DNA from: Turbatrix aceti
Lineage: Eukaryota > Nematoda > Chromadorea > Rhabditida > Panagrolaimidae
NCBI GenBank assembly: GCA_963969345.1
Contig: OZ017768.1
Location: 9,014,718-9,078,717 of the forward strand
Length of the DNA: 64,000 nucleotides
Direction: 5' to 3'
Shown here: positions 1-10,600 of the stretch, piece by piece
Numbering within the stretch: position 1 is the stretch's first letter
Layout of the letters: each line of letters begins with the position of its first letter
The notes under the pieces: model-generated
What the model was told of the DNA's origin: nothing
The model's input: the letters and a program-made list of their open reading frames with translations, nothing else
Database searches by the model: none
Program-made: the position numbers and the translations under genes

Positions 1-47
1 TTTTGCACTTTGAAAACGGAACACGGGTTTGAATCCTGTCAAAGGCA
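1..47 (+). tRNA. possible 3' end of a tRNA cut by the window edge
   Basis: Positions 23-39 can fold as a T arm (5-bp stem acggg/cctgt with one G-U pair, 7-nt loop tttgaat, close to the usual ttcgaat). They are followed by eight bases that could be an acceptor strand plus discriminator, and then by a T run at 50-55 that could end Pol III transcription. The bases upstream do not give a convincing anticodon arm, so this may be a pseudogene or chance. Confidence 0.22.
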
Positions 48-59
48 AATTTTTTATTA

Positions 60-3000
60 ATTGTATTTTGTTTTTCTAAATGCAAAAAAAACGTAAAGCA
101 AGACCATTATCCAGAAAAAGAAAGACACCGACTATCCAAAGATCCGAGATGTGATTCGATTCTACAGGTGTTATTTATCGGCGAATGCGACGCGATAAAA
201 TTAATTATGCAATCCTTGAAAAAGAAAGTCGTCATCCTGCTTTCTTTTTTTTAATGAAAGGAAAAAATCTCCATCGTTATTTCCTGACATTTGCTCCTCG
301 ATTTCCCGGATTTTGGTATGCATACCGTCTGGGTCGCTTGCCCTGTCGCCAGGCAAGCTGGCCATCTGCCGGCTGACTTTGACTTTGGTTGTGCGACGAT
401 TTTCATTTTACAACTATTCTTCCTCTGGTCATCAGGGGGGAGGGGGGGGCACGCTACCATCACGGCCGGCGCCCGAGCAGGACAGGACATGAGGTCTAAT
501 TTCCTCGGGGTCGTCATGCTCGTCGTCGTCGTCGTCACGGATTGGACAGTTGGCAAAAATTTGACTACGGATAATTAAAGGCACTTTTGATTCAATTGTT
601 GTCCAAGATGCGGGAAAGGGCGGAAGACAATTGTAAATTGTTGCCATCTTTTTTTTGGGCATAATCTAGTACTGTTTTGGTTCTTGTTTTGACACTCATT
701 TATTGTCAGTCAGTCATTTTGGTGGATCAGTTTACAGTTCTTTGCAGTCGGGTTCATTGATATGGCCATGAAAAGATCGGGGTTCAACATCGCAGAAATT
801 CGCGGTAAGACTGCTCATGTCAAAAAAACAGACATTCGAGCGTTCAAAAAACAATCTTTTGTTCGCCCCAGCTTTTTTAAACCAAAAAGAAAGATCGTAA
901 ACATTTTTAATGCCATTTTTTCCGCAAATTGCCAAAAATGAAAAATTTGCGACGTGCAAGTTTTTTCTGGAAGCAAGGAGGAAGCAGGCAACGTTGGTTG
1001 AGCTTTGTTGTTTTTCAAATGATGCTCCTGTCAAGGACCATGTCGTTTGGCCTTTTTTTTCAAAATTCGGGCCACCGCAACCAGTCACGACTAATCATGC
1101 CTTCCGAAATACATACGGCCTTTGCTGGAGGCAGAGGAAGACAACTCAACTCTCAGCGGGAAAATAATGCCGACCAATTATGCGTGTAGTGATATAAGCA
1201 GTCGGCGGCAGCAACCAGACAGGCACAGTACTGTTTCATCGGACAATCAAGATTTCGGGCAATAAAATCTTTGTTTTTGACGGATAAGAGGGTGTAAATC
1301 TGCGTGATAATGGTTATCGGGCGGGAAAAGGGACTGCTGGGAATTCAGGAATGTGGCACTGATGTTTTTTGAGTGCTTTTTTGGGATGCTGAATTTTTTA
1401 GGGGTATTCGCATGTTTTTGAATTTCCCAGTTTTTGGGATGCGCGAAGAGATGCAAATTGATATACATATGTATGTATTTATTTGTGTCATCTCCGTGAC
1501 CTTGGATTACGGTAGAATATGGGGATTGCATATCAGATGTATATGTAACGAATCTCCCCGAATTACGTTTTATTCAGGGTGAATTACATTTTATTCGATC
1601 TCGAATAAAATTGCGATTGATGTTGAAACCCGCATTCATCGGAGGAACGAACAATGCAATGCAATGCCTCTCGGAGGCTCCCATTACCTTCCAGCATAAA
1701 AAAAAAGGTGACCGTCTTAAACCCAAACCTCTTGCAAAACCACACCGCAAACTGCGAACTGCTGCGGACTGCGAACGAATCAAATTGGCTTTTCCAATGA
1801 CTTCTCGCATTTCGACTGACCGTTCAAGTGGGAGAAGAAGCGGGTCGAAGAAGGTGGTGGTCGGCCAATTGCCTTGCGACTGACTCCGGTCACCGCGCTT
1901 TGATCACTCTCACTCACGACCGAGACCGACGGATTGTCTCGATTTACGCTCAGCTTACAGCATGCCAATTAATTCGACAACACCTCGCATCTTCTTCTTT
2001 TTTTTTATGTTGTCAAACACGGTCGGCGAGACTCAGGTACGCAAGCACGCGCGCGCGCGCGCAAGAGTGACCACCTGGGGAGGAGGTTGGTAGGTGTCAG
2101 ATCGCAAAGAAAAGTCACCGCACGACTCACATAATCGACAATTGATGATTACGGTAACCCTCGGTGAGGGGGTGTCGATTGACCGTAGATGATTTTTCGA
2201 TGCTTGTATGAAAAGTTTTTTTTGCTCTTTAATCCGAGGGATTTGGTTTCAAAAAAATATTTAAAAAAAAAAAAAATTCGTGATGAATTCAATTTTTTGA
2301 TTCTTGACACGAAAAAAAATTTCTTAACTAGATTTTCTTTTTGAGACCAGAAAATGCGCCAAATGAATGATTTTGAAGTTTGTTTGCTTATTTTTGTTAT
2401 GTTTGACGCTGGACTCATTAAAAAGTTCTTTGTAATTTCGGCCGGTGGTAATTTCAAATCCTCCGGCACCATGGATTCGTTCGACCAGAGGACTAGCTTC
2501 ATTTTCCATTTATGTTTGTCTTCTAAATCCACATCGCCTCTCCCGACGGGGACAGCAAGGACGTCACACTTCTGTCTTCTCCTCCGGTCGCATAATGGAG
2601 GGGTGACGACAATGAGCCCGGAGGGTCGGGGATGAGCGCGCAACACCCTGGCAGCAAGCAAGCATGATTGTGAGTTAATAACTTGCCAGCCACAGCCTCC
2701 GGTAGTCCTCAAAAAATGCCATATTCGACTCATCCAGAGACGGATTACTTTTTGGTCGGAAAAAGGTTCGATGGACTTATTAGGCTGGCCGGGCAGGCAG
2801 GCAGGCTGGCTGGCGGACGGGTGAGCGCGATTAACGCAGCCGTCCAAATTGTCGCCGAAGCGCTGATTCCCCGAGGGAGTGGCGAAATCCACTCTGCTGT
2901 GAGTTTGGGGTGGATTTGCGCACTCTGAACAACGTCCTCAAAATTCTCAGACGTATGTGTTGACTGTTTTTGGAGATTATAAGCTGTCCTGGTTACGGTA

Positions 3001-3071
3001 ACAAAAAAAAGAAAGTTATTTATGAATAATTTTTGTGACCATAATATTCGGTAAAAAGCGGGGTTGTGAAC
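60..3071. other. intergenic stretch, no supported gene
   Basis: Several open frames exist on both strands but they overlap, have no splice-compatible partners and match no family I know. There is a short CG-alternating run near 2048-2062, a G run at 436-448 and long T/A runs. I see no RNA gene or mobile-element termini here. Confidence 0.5.
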
Positions 3072-3121
3072 TTTATTTTTTTTTTGAATGCTCAAAAACA
3101 AATCAGAATACGGTAATCAAA

Positions 3122-3502
3122 TCAGGCAAGACCGTATTTGCCGACGAGTTCTTCAACCAGGGCAATGTACTGCGCTTTGGCGGCATCTGGGGCGGTTCCT
3201 AAAAAAAAATGTTTCAAAAAAAATTTTTGTCAAATGTTATCGCACCTTTCTTGGCCGTCCATGCCTTCCACTTGGCGCTGTCCTTCACGCTCAGAGCCGA
3301 AGGTTTCGGCGTGCCGTTGTCGCCATCGGTGCCCTGTTTGTAGAGGGCGTAGAGTTCAAGAAGTTCGTTATTCGACGGCGAAGTCTTAAGCTTCTTCACT
3401 TGGACAGCGGCTTCTTCGAACTAAAATTCTTTTTTTTCAAGAGCGTCAGACGCGTCTGTGAAGGGTAAGGGCACAGTCAAGTCAACTTACCGTCAGTGGC
3501 AT
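3122..3502 (-). CDS. acyl-CoA-binding protein (ACBP/DBI family)
   Basis: Small cytosolic protein that binds medium- and long-chain acyl-CoA esters and buffers or transports them. Exons (minus strand): 3502-3491, 3420-3246, 3198-3122. They join in phase (GTAAGT and GTGCGA donors, TTTTAG acceptors) into an 87-aa protein, the canonical ACBP length. Visible family features are the start MPLTFEEAAVQVKKLKT, the acyl-CoA-contact block ELLELYALYKQ, KWKAW, and the C-terminal helix AKAQYIALVEELVGKYG. The next ATG candidates would truncate helix 1, so the start at 3502 is well supported. An AATAAA signal (minus strand, 3077-3072) lies 45 nt past the stop, and a TATA-like box lies upstream. The family call is firm; nothing about it is unusual. 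Confidence 0.93.
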
Positions 3503-3577
3503 GATGGACAACAGCGAAACGAAAGATGCAAAATGACGTAAAATCAAAAATGCAGAATATAAGCGACAGTTGAGGGG

Positions 3578-3585
3578 TTTATATG
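3578..3585 (-). promoter_or_regulatory. TATA-like box of the ACBP gene
   Basis: On the minus strand this reads CATATAAA, about 76 bp upstream of the ACBP start codon, a plausible distance for a short 5' UTR. Assigned from sequence and position only. Confidence 0.4.
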
Positions 3586-4320
3586 GAAAAGACCAGGCTC
3601 TAATACACCTGCCCCATCGATTTTACCGTTATCAATGGAGCTTGGATGCTACAGAGCACATCCAAGTACTTTGTGCTGTGTCGAGCACAAGGTGCGACTT
3701 CTAATCGGGTTCAAAGTCGTTTCAGCGGCAGCACAAAAGAGATCGTTTTGCTTGCTTCGTGTAAGAAATCAGGTAAGCTGTTTTTGTTCACGTTTCCGAT
3801 TCTTTTTTTGCTGACAATTGGAAAAAAAATTGATTGAAAAATAATATAAACCGTATTTTTTTTGTCCATTAGAGTCTATTTCTTTTATTTTTTTGGTGTG
3901 TTATCAAAAGTTGCATCATCAGAAATTTATTTTTTGTGATAAAACAAAAATTAAGCTTTTCACGGCTACAAGCGTTTTGTGTAGTTCAGCAGAACTCTAA
4001 AAATGTCAATTTTTTCAAATTCTAATCAATGGAGATTCATTCACGTAAAAAATTATAAAGTATAATTTTCAGATGCTTTTTTTCGTTTGACAGTTCAAAT
4101 AAAACATTAATGGTTAGAATTTTGGCTTTCAGACAATGAACGCTTATGATTGCGATCAGCTTTTACAACGTAAAAAAGTTATTCCTATTTTAGCAATTCA
4201 AAAAAATAGGGGTGAAGAGGCGTAAATGCAATTCAAAAAATTTGAAAGTATAATTTTGAGCTGTTTTTTTTGGGATCGAATTCATGTTAGCAAAAACCAC
4301 TAACATAAAACACTGTACGT
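3586..4320. other. intergenic, AT-rich, no supported gene
   Basis: Between the ACBP promoter and the micro-ORF at 4321 I see only AT-rich sequence with poly-T runs. No splice-consistent coding frame and no inverted repeats of note. Confidence 0.5.
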
Positions 4321-4485
4321 ATGACGAGTCCAATTCACATTGGCTTCAAGAAAATGGGACTCTGCGATGTACTACTTCTGACTGTGTTTGCCATAATTGT
4401 GCTTGGCATTGGAGAATCCTACTATGACTATGCTAGCTTGCCTAAATTATTTTTGTATCTAAAACGGTCAATCGAAACAGACTAA
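4321..4485 (+). CDS. possible 54-aa membrane micro-protein (unrecognised)
   Basis: A short single-exon frame, ATG at 4321 and TAA at 4483-4485. It has a basic N-terminus (residues 1-11 include HIGFKK), one strongly hydrophobic stretch at about residues 14-30 (DVLLLTVFAIIVLGIG) and a polar, tyrosine-containing tail ending RSIETD. That is the shape of a single-pass membrane or signal-anchored peptide. An AATAAA lies downstream near 4552. I recognise no family, and no conservation evidence is available here. It lies just past the 3' end of the convergently oriented pseudouridine gene, so it could also be random sequence. Confidence 0.3.
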   Translation: MTSPIHIGFKKMGLCDVLLLTVFAIIVLGIGESYYDYASLPKLFLYLKRSIETD

Positions 4486-4618
4486 TTTCCAGACTTCCAT
4501 CTGAAAGCTGTAAAAATGTTCGTCGTTCATCAATTTATTTTTGAAATGTATAATAAAAAAGAACGTATGTATGTAAATGAAGAATACAAGCTCTAAAGTG
4601 TCAGTCGGTGAGTCGGGA

Positions 4619-7600
4619 TCAGACGAGCCGCCCCGCGAATTTCTCCTCAACAAATCCGTATTTGGAAGCCTTCGCTACCGTAAGCTCAGACAGCGACGTC
4701 GGAACGGCATCGTTCGACAGCAGCGATTGCCTGGCACAAGCGAGGCCGAATCTAACAGCGTCGAAGAACGTTTGGTTGTGGAGCCGAGCGCTGATGAATC
4801 CGCTGTTGAAGCAGTCCCCAGCGCCGGAAGCCGAGATAACAGCATCGCCTTCCTGGAGCGGGGGCGCAAATCTGAAGGCTTCGATTTCGTCCACAATGTT
4901 GAGGGCACGGCGGAAGGCAATGGTGCCCAGGTGACCGAACGTGATGAACAGGTACTCGAAGAAGGGGTTCTGCGCGAAGAGTTGTTTTGCTAGCTGCGCT
5001 TCGCCGGGGAGGTCGGTCGCGATGAACGAGTCGCAGGCTTCGTAGAAGTGACGGTGGACGGCGTTCATGTCGGTCGGCTGCGTGCCAAAGGCTTCGCACA
5101 GCTTGGCGGCTTCGGAAGCGTTGGGGGACATGGCGGTGACGTGGAGGTGAGAGGCGTTGTCAAGGATCTTGGTCGCGGAGGTAAGGTCAGTTGGATCGAA
5201 CCAGACTGAAAAAAACCAAACAAATATCGAATAAAAAAGGGACAAATAAAATTTTTTGTATGCGCTGATGCATCAAAAATTCCCCCTCACTCACCTTTCT
5301 TCCCATATCTCTGTGCAAGTTGAACCGCCGTAGTCAGAGCAGGTGGAGTAAGATTAGCATCGAGGACAACGGCATCCGCGTTCGCAAATGACTCCTCATT
5401 GGCCACAAGGTAGTCCGGGGAAACAGCGTTCATGATGTCCCGAATGGAAAAAAAGGCATTCTGGATAACGCCTCTCACGTTGACGTTCATGCAGGTAGCG
5501 GTAGAAAGTCCATTGTCGAGGATGTGGGCTCGGTTGAGGTCGTAGATGCCGGTGGCTTTGGATCGGAGATAGTCAGCGTGGTCGTCGGAGCCGATGGCGG
5601 TTAACAAAGTGGATTCACAGCCGAGGCGACCGAGAGCTTCAGCGTGGTTGCGCGCGACGCCGCCGCAGCGTTGGAAAATTTGGCCTTCGTAGGTCGCACC
5701 GTCGTTCTGGAATTCAGAAAACTTAGGGAGTTTTGAAAAAATTTGTGAAAATTTAATTTGAGTTTAACTTGAGTCACGAACAAAAAAAACTATTTTGAAA
5801 CTCTTTGTGACAAAAAAGAAAGAAGTTGTGGCGCCGGGCGCCGCAGCATCTAATGAAAATTTGTTTTTGTAATTTTTAAACGCTACGCCAATAAAAAAAA
5901 TAAGTTGTGGTGCCGGGCGCTGCAGCTTCAAAACAAAAAAATATTTAGTAAAAAATTTTTTGTAAAATTAAAAAATGAGTTTGTTCATGAACAAAAAAAC
6001 CACTTCGTTCACCAGCAAAAGTTGTTCGCAAAGCGTCAGCTCGCAAAAAATTACATTCAAAGAACCACTAATAATGTTTACATTACCTATTACCGTGCAC
6101 AAAAAAACATGTTGTTCGACAAAACGACCTCTTCGAATTCCCGAGAAATTGCAGAACTAAACTTAATTCTGGCACTACGTTCTGTCTCCCCTTATTTCAG
6201 CCAGACGTTGCCCGCAACATGCGAGCGCGCACTGTCTCAGCCTGTCTCGCTGCCCTGTGGGTAATAAATGAACAGGTTGCTTTTTTTTCACAGGCATGGT
6301 TTACATTGCTGTTCTATTTGAATCCATTCTCCCCATTTTTGCGCACATTTTGATGCCACAGGTGAAGAAAAATATTCATTTTTGGCAGAGTTGCAGGCTT
6401 CCCAAAATTGACATTTTTTAACATTGTCATCGCAGTAGCTAAAAAAGTTTCCCGTAAAATTTTTTCGTATTTTGCTATTAGATCCAGCATATCAAGACGA
6501 ACAGATAGCAATAAAAAACGGAGACGAATCCTAGTTTTCACAACTGATACTGATATCCCTTATAAAAAAAAGGCGCCTTTACTGAATAAAGGCGTTTCGA
6601 GGGTTCTCGCAACGACAATTTTTACTTTTCCGTTCTGAACCACAGCGCGTGCGCATATTTTTATAAGGGATATCGGTGATCCGCTGTTATCACATGCGAA
6701 AACTACGATCTTTCTCTGTTTTTTATTGCCATCTGTTCGTCTTGATATGCTGGATCTAATAGCAAAATACAAAAAAATTTTACGGGAAACATTTTTAGCT
6801 ACTGCGATGACAATGTTAAAAAATGTCAATTTTGGGAAGCCTGTAACTCTGCCAAAAATGAATATTTTTCTTCACCTGTGGCATCAAAATGTGCGCAAAA
6901 ATGGGGAGAATGGATTCAAATAGAACAGCAATGTAAACCATGCCTGTGAAAAAAAAGCAACCTGTTCATTTATTACCCACAGGGCAGCGAGACAGGCTGA
7001 GACAGTGCACGCTCGCATGTTGCGGGCAACGTCTGGCTGAAATCAAACGTAGTGATTCTGGGGCAAAGGCCGGTTGGTCCATTGGGGCGAGTCCAATGTG
7101 TTCAATCGATGCATTCATCTACCCCAGAAAAAAAACAACAACCAAGCAAAGCGATCGGAAGAAGAGCAGGAAGACTGCGGCCTGTGTGTGCAGACAGCAC
7201 AGTCATCCGCAGGCGTTCAGGCAGTTCACAGAAAAAAAACGATTGCTGCCGGCGGCGGCGGCGGTAGTGGTGGAGCGGTGATCCGGGGTGTTGCATTCCA
7301 CTACGCGCAGGAAGAAGGACACAGGATGCAGAGAGTTGAGCAAAAACGCGCCAACTAAATTCGGTCTGCCCGGTGGCTTGCCCGCTTTATTTTTTTTGCC
7401 TCCTCCAGGCGAGGAATAAATACAACACAACGCGCAATGTTATTTTGTTGCCATTTTTTTCCTAATTGAATAGCTTTTTGCTATGATTTTTGGTTGCTGA
7501 ACGCTGTGTCTTGTGTACACCGTGCTACCGACGCTGGTGCGCTGCTCTGTTAACATGACCTGCTCGATGTGACGATAATCCATCATTATTATCACAACAC

Positions 7601-10600
7601 GCAGTGTTATGTAATTACATTTCTTAGACACTGCAAGATTGCATTTTTTGACATCATTCATTCCTTCTGTCGCTGATCTTAGAATTAGCAACACTCTTTT
7701 TTTAGCTTCCACGCAACAAAAATAGCTTCCGTTTTATTTTAAAAATGAAAGGATCCTAAAAATATGTGTTTTGGAGCATCGCGCACGCTTTTGACCAAAA
7801 AAAGTGTCTGACCACGAAAAAAAATTCCGTACAAGACTTGCACCTGCGCGTGCGTGACTTTGTTTATCACTTGTTTTTATGCAAATTAACTTATGTTTTG
7901 CCGCAGTAATTTAATTACCCAGTAATTTAGAAAACAGTGCAAAAAATGCAAGATGGCGGTTTTTCTCCCCCAAGGCAGCTTTTTTTATGAACCGTAAATG
8001 CATTTTAGTCACGGTAATTACCGTTAACGACAGCAATCAAAAACTATCCCAATCGATGTTCGGGGTAATAAAAAAAATGAATTTCAGTCATCAAGTCCCG
8101 GGCCATCATCATCCATCTTGTCTGCGCAGCCACGCCATGAGTTCAAAAACCGAAATAATTTTTTTATTGCTTGCACCCAGCAAAAGTGTTCCCAATTAGG
8201 AATCATCCGAGGTCGTAGATAGATAGATTGTTGACTGAACGAACAACAGGTAGCTAATCCATCACTAGTCCTTCTGCACCTGAGAAGACACCGAAGAAGA
8301 CAATGCGCAATGTTTTCTTACCCGGGGCTGGGTGATTCGTGTAAACCCCAATTCTTGTTAACTACTAAGTCCTCCTTGTCGACGAATCGTGTAAACCAGC
8401 GATTGCGCATCCCAAATGCAAGCAAGCAAACTTCGTCTGACTGTCCTCTGGCGCGCGCGACTGCCCCACCTACGAACCACGCAGGTGGTGGGTTGCACCA
8501 TTCGGACGTCATAGTCTTCGTATTCCAGAACCCCTCATTGTATTTTGGTGCTAATCAGACAATTTTTGTTGTTGACTACTCACGAGTGTGAATTATTTTT
8601 TTCGAAATTTAAAATCTTACCATTATTAGTTTTTTCGATCAACGATGAGAGACGTGCCGTGGTACCGAGCCTGGTTCTACACGATCAACTGCCTCGTGCT
8701 CATCTTCGAAGTTGCGTTTATGCTTCTGACCTATTCGGTATTCACACAGGCGAGGATTCACTATTTTCCGTTTGATTTTACCGATTTTTCCGTCTCGCTT
8801 ACATTTGTTACATTTGCGATACAGGTGAGCAAAACAAAATCAAATGATTTTTTTCCGCAATTTTGAAACGCATTGTGATAAAAAAAAGTAAGAAGCGGTG
8901 GCGCCGGGCGCCACGGCATCTAATAAATTTTTTTTTGTAAGTTTTGGACACTACGCCAATAAAAAAGAAAGAAGCTGTGGCGACCGGTGCCACAGCTTCG
9001 CAACAAAAAAAAGTGTTTTTTTTCTATTTGCATCGTAAAAAACTTTCAAATTACCAATTTCCAGCTAATAGCGTCTCTATGCGGCATAGTAGGCATCGTA
9101 CTATCCTCCAGAAACCTGGTCATCCTATTCTGGATCCTAATCATCCTCCCACTAATCCTCGACGTCGGCAACGCGATCAGCTGGGCAATCAAGTTTTCTG
9201 ACATTCACAAGCACTATCACCTGTTTCTAAAAACAACAATTGCGCAAGACATTTCCGCGCTTAAGATCACAGATGCCGTGGATTTCTGCAACATTTGGCA
9301 CGAAATCAACGACGAACTCATGTGTTGTCCTCAGTGGACTGTCAGGGCTGCGTGCAAAGGTAGGGCATAAAAAATGGTAAAATTATAAATTTTTATGGTT
9401 GCAGACTTCGCCACGTGGACCAGCTGCCATCCAAAACACGCAACGTGCGAGACGCCACTACTTTTGTGGCTCCACAGTCAGATGGATCCCCTGGCTATCA
9501 TACTGTACTTTTTCTTGTTTCCGTTAAAGGTTGTCGCCGTTCTCGTGCTCAGGTGAGTTTTGAAATTTTTTACTTTTTTTAATTTTTTTTTTACTTAAAG
9601 TCTGATCCTTGAAACTTCAAAAAAAAGATAATCTTGTTTTTGTATTTACAAAATTCTTGTTGTACCACAAAAAAATCTATCTCGTGCTTTCTTTTTCACA
9701 GCTTTCTTCGTTCTTTTCTTGTTCGCACATTGCTCCTACGCAGCTGCTGATGCTGATGTCGCGGACTGACAACGAAAAAGTGTTTCAACAACATTTTTTT
9801 TGTCTCCTTTATCCTATTCACAAATTTCGGGGGAAACACAAACCTGGGGGGTAATCGGATTAGGCGCCCCCGCCTCTCACCTGGGATTCTGCCAGAAAAG
9901 CTAAAAATGACCCTTGCCGAATCATATTTGTTTTTTTTTCAGAGAAGATATTCGTGAACTCTTCGCGGAGTTTGTGTACCAACGAAACCCCAATATTTAT
10001 ACTGCGTAAGTTTTGCAAAAACGGGACGAAAAAAGTTGTCAAAACATTTTGAAAACTGTCGCTTTTGACGACGGATGTTAACGTAAAAAACATCAAAAAT
10101 ATTTTTTGTGGGTTTCAAAAGTCATGCATTTTTTCATTTTTTTCGACGCGTCCTATAAATCAATGAAAACATTTGTAATTACCAAAAAAAACTAATTACG
10201 ATCAATTTGAAAACGCATGCGTCATGAATTATCAATGTCCTCATTTGTCACCGAAACATCGTTTTTCAGAAACTGGATTTCAAACGACAGCGACGACGAG
10301 TGCGAAACTGAAACGCTTTCATCTACGCCACATTCGAGCAAAAGCAACGAAAGCGGTCGTCTGCTTCTCGGAAAATCCAAGCGAGACGGAGAAGACATCG
10401 AACTCGCCTTCGACGGCCAGAAGCCGCCGTCCGAGGCCGAAACGCAGTCTCCTTCGCCTTTCCCGTAGCCGTGAAAAAAAATAAAACGTGCGCGGGAAAC
10501 AAAGACCACGACGTCACGTCTCACGGAGAGAAAGAAGAAGTGCTCGAGGCTGATGCGCAATGAACACTTGGGACAACAAGACAAGTTTTTGCTACGGAGT

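Noticed and set aside
2149..2892. 247-codon open frame on the minus strand
   Set aside because: Long, but low-complexity at its C-terminal half (K/F runs from A/T tracts), no family resemblance, no splice partners, and conflicting frames on the other strand.
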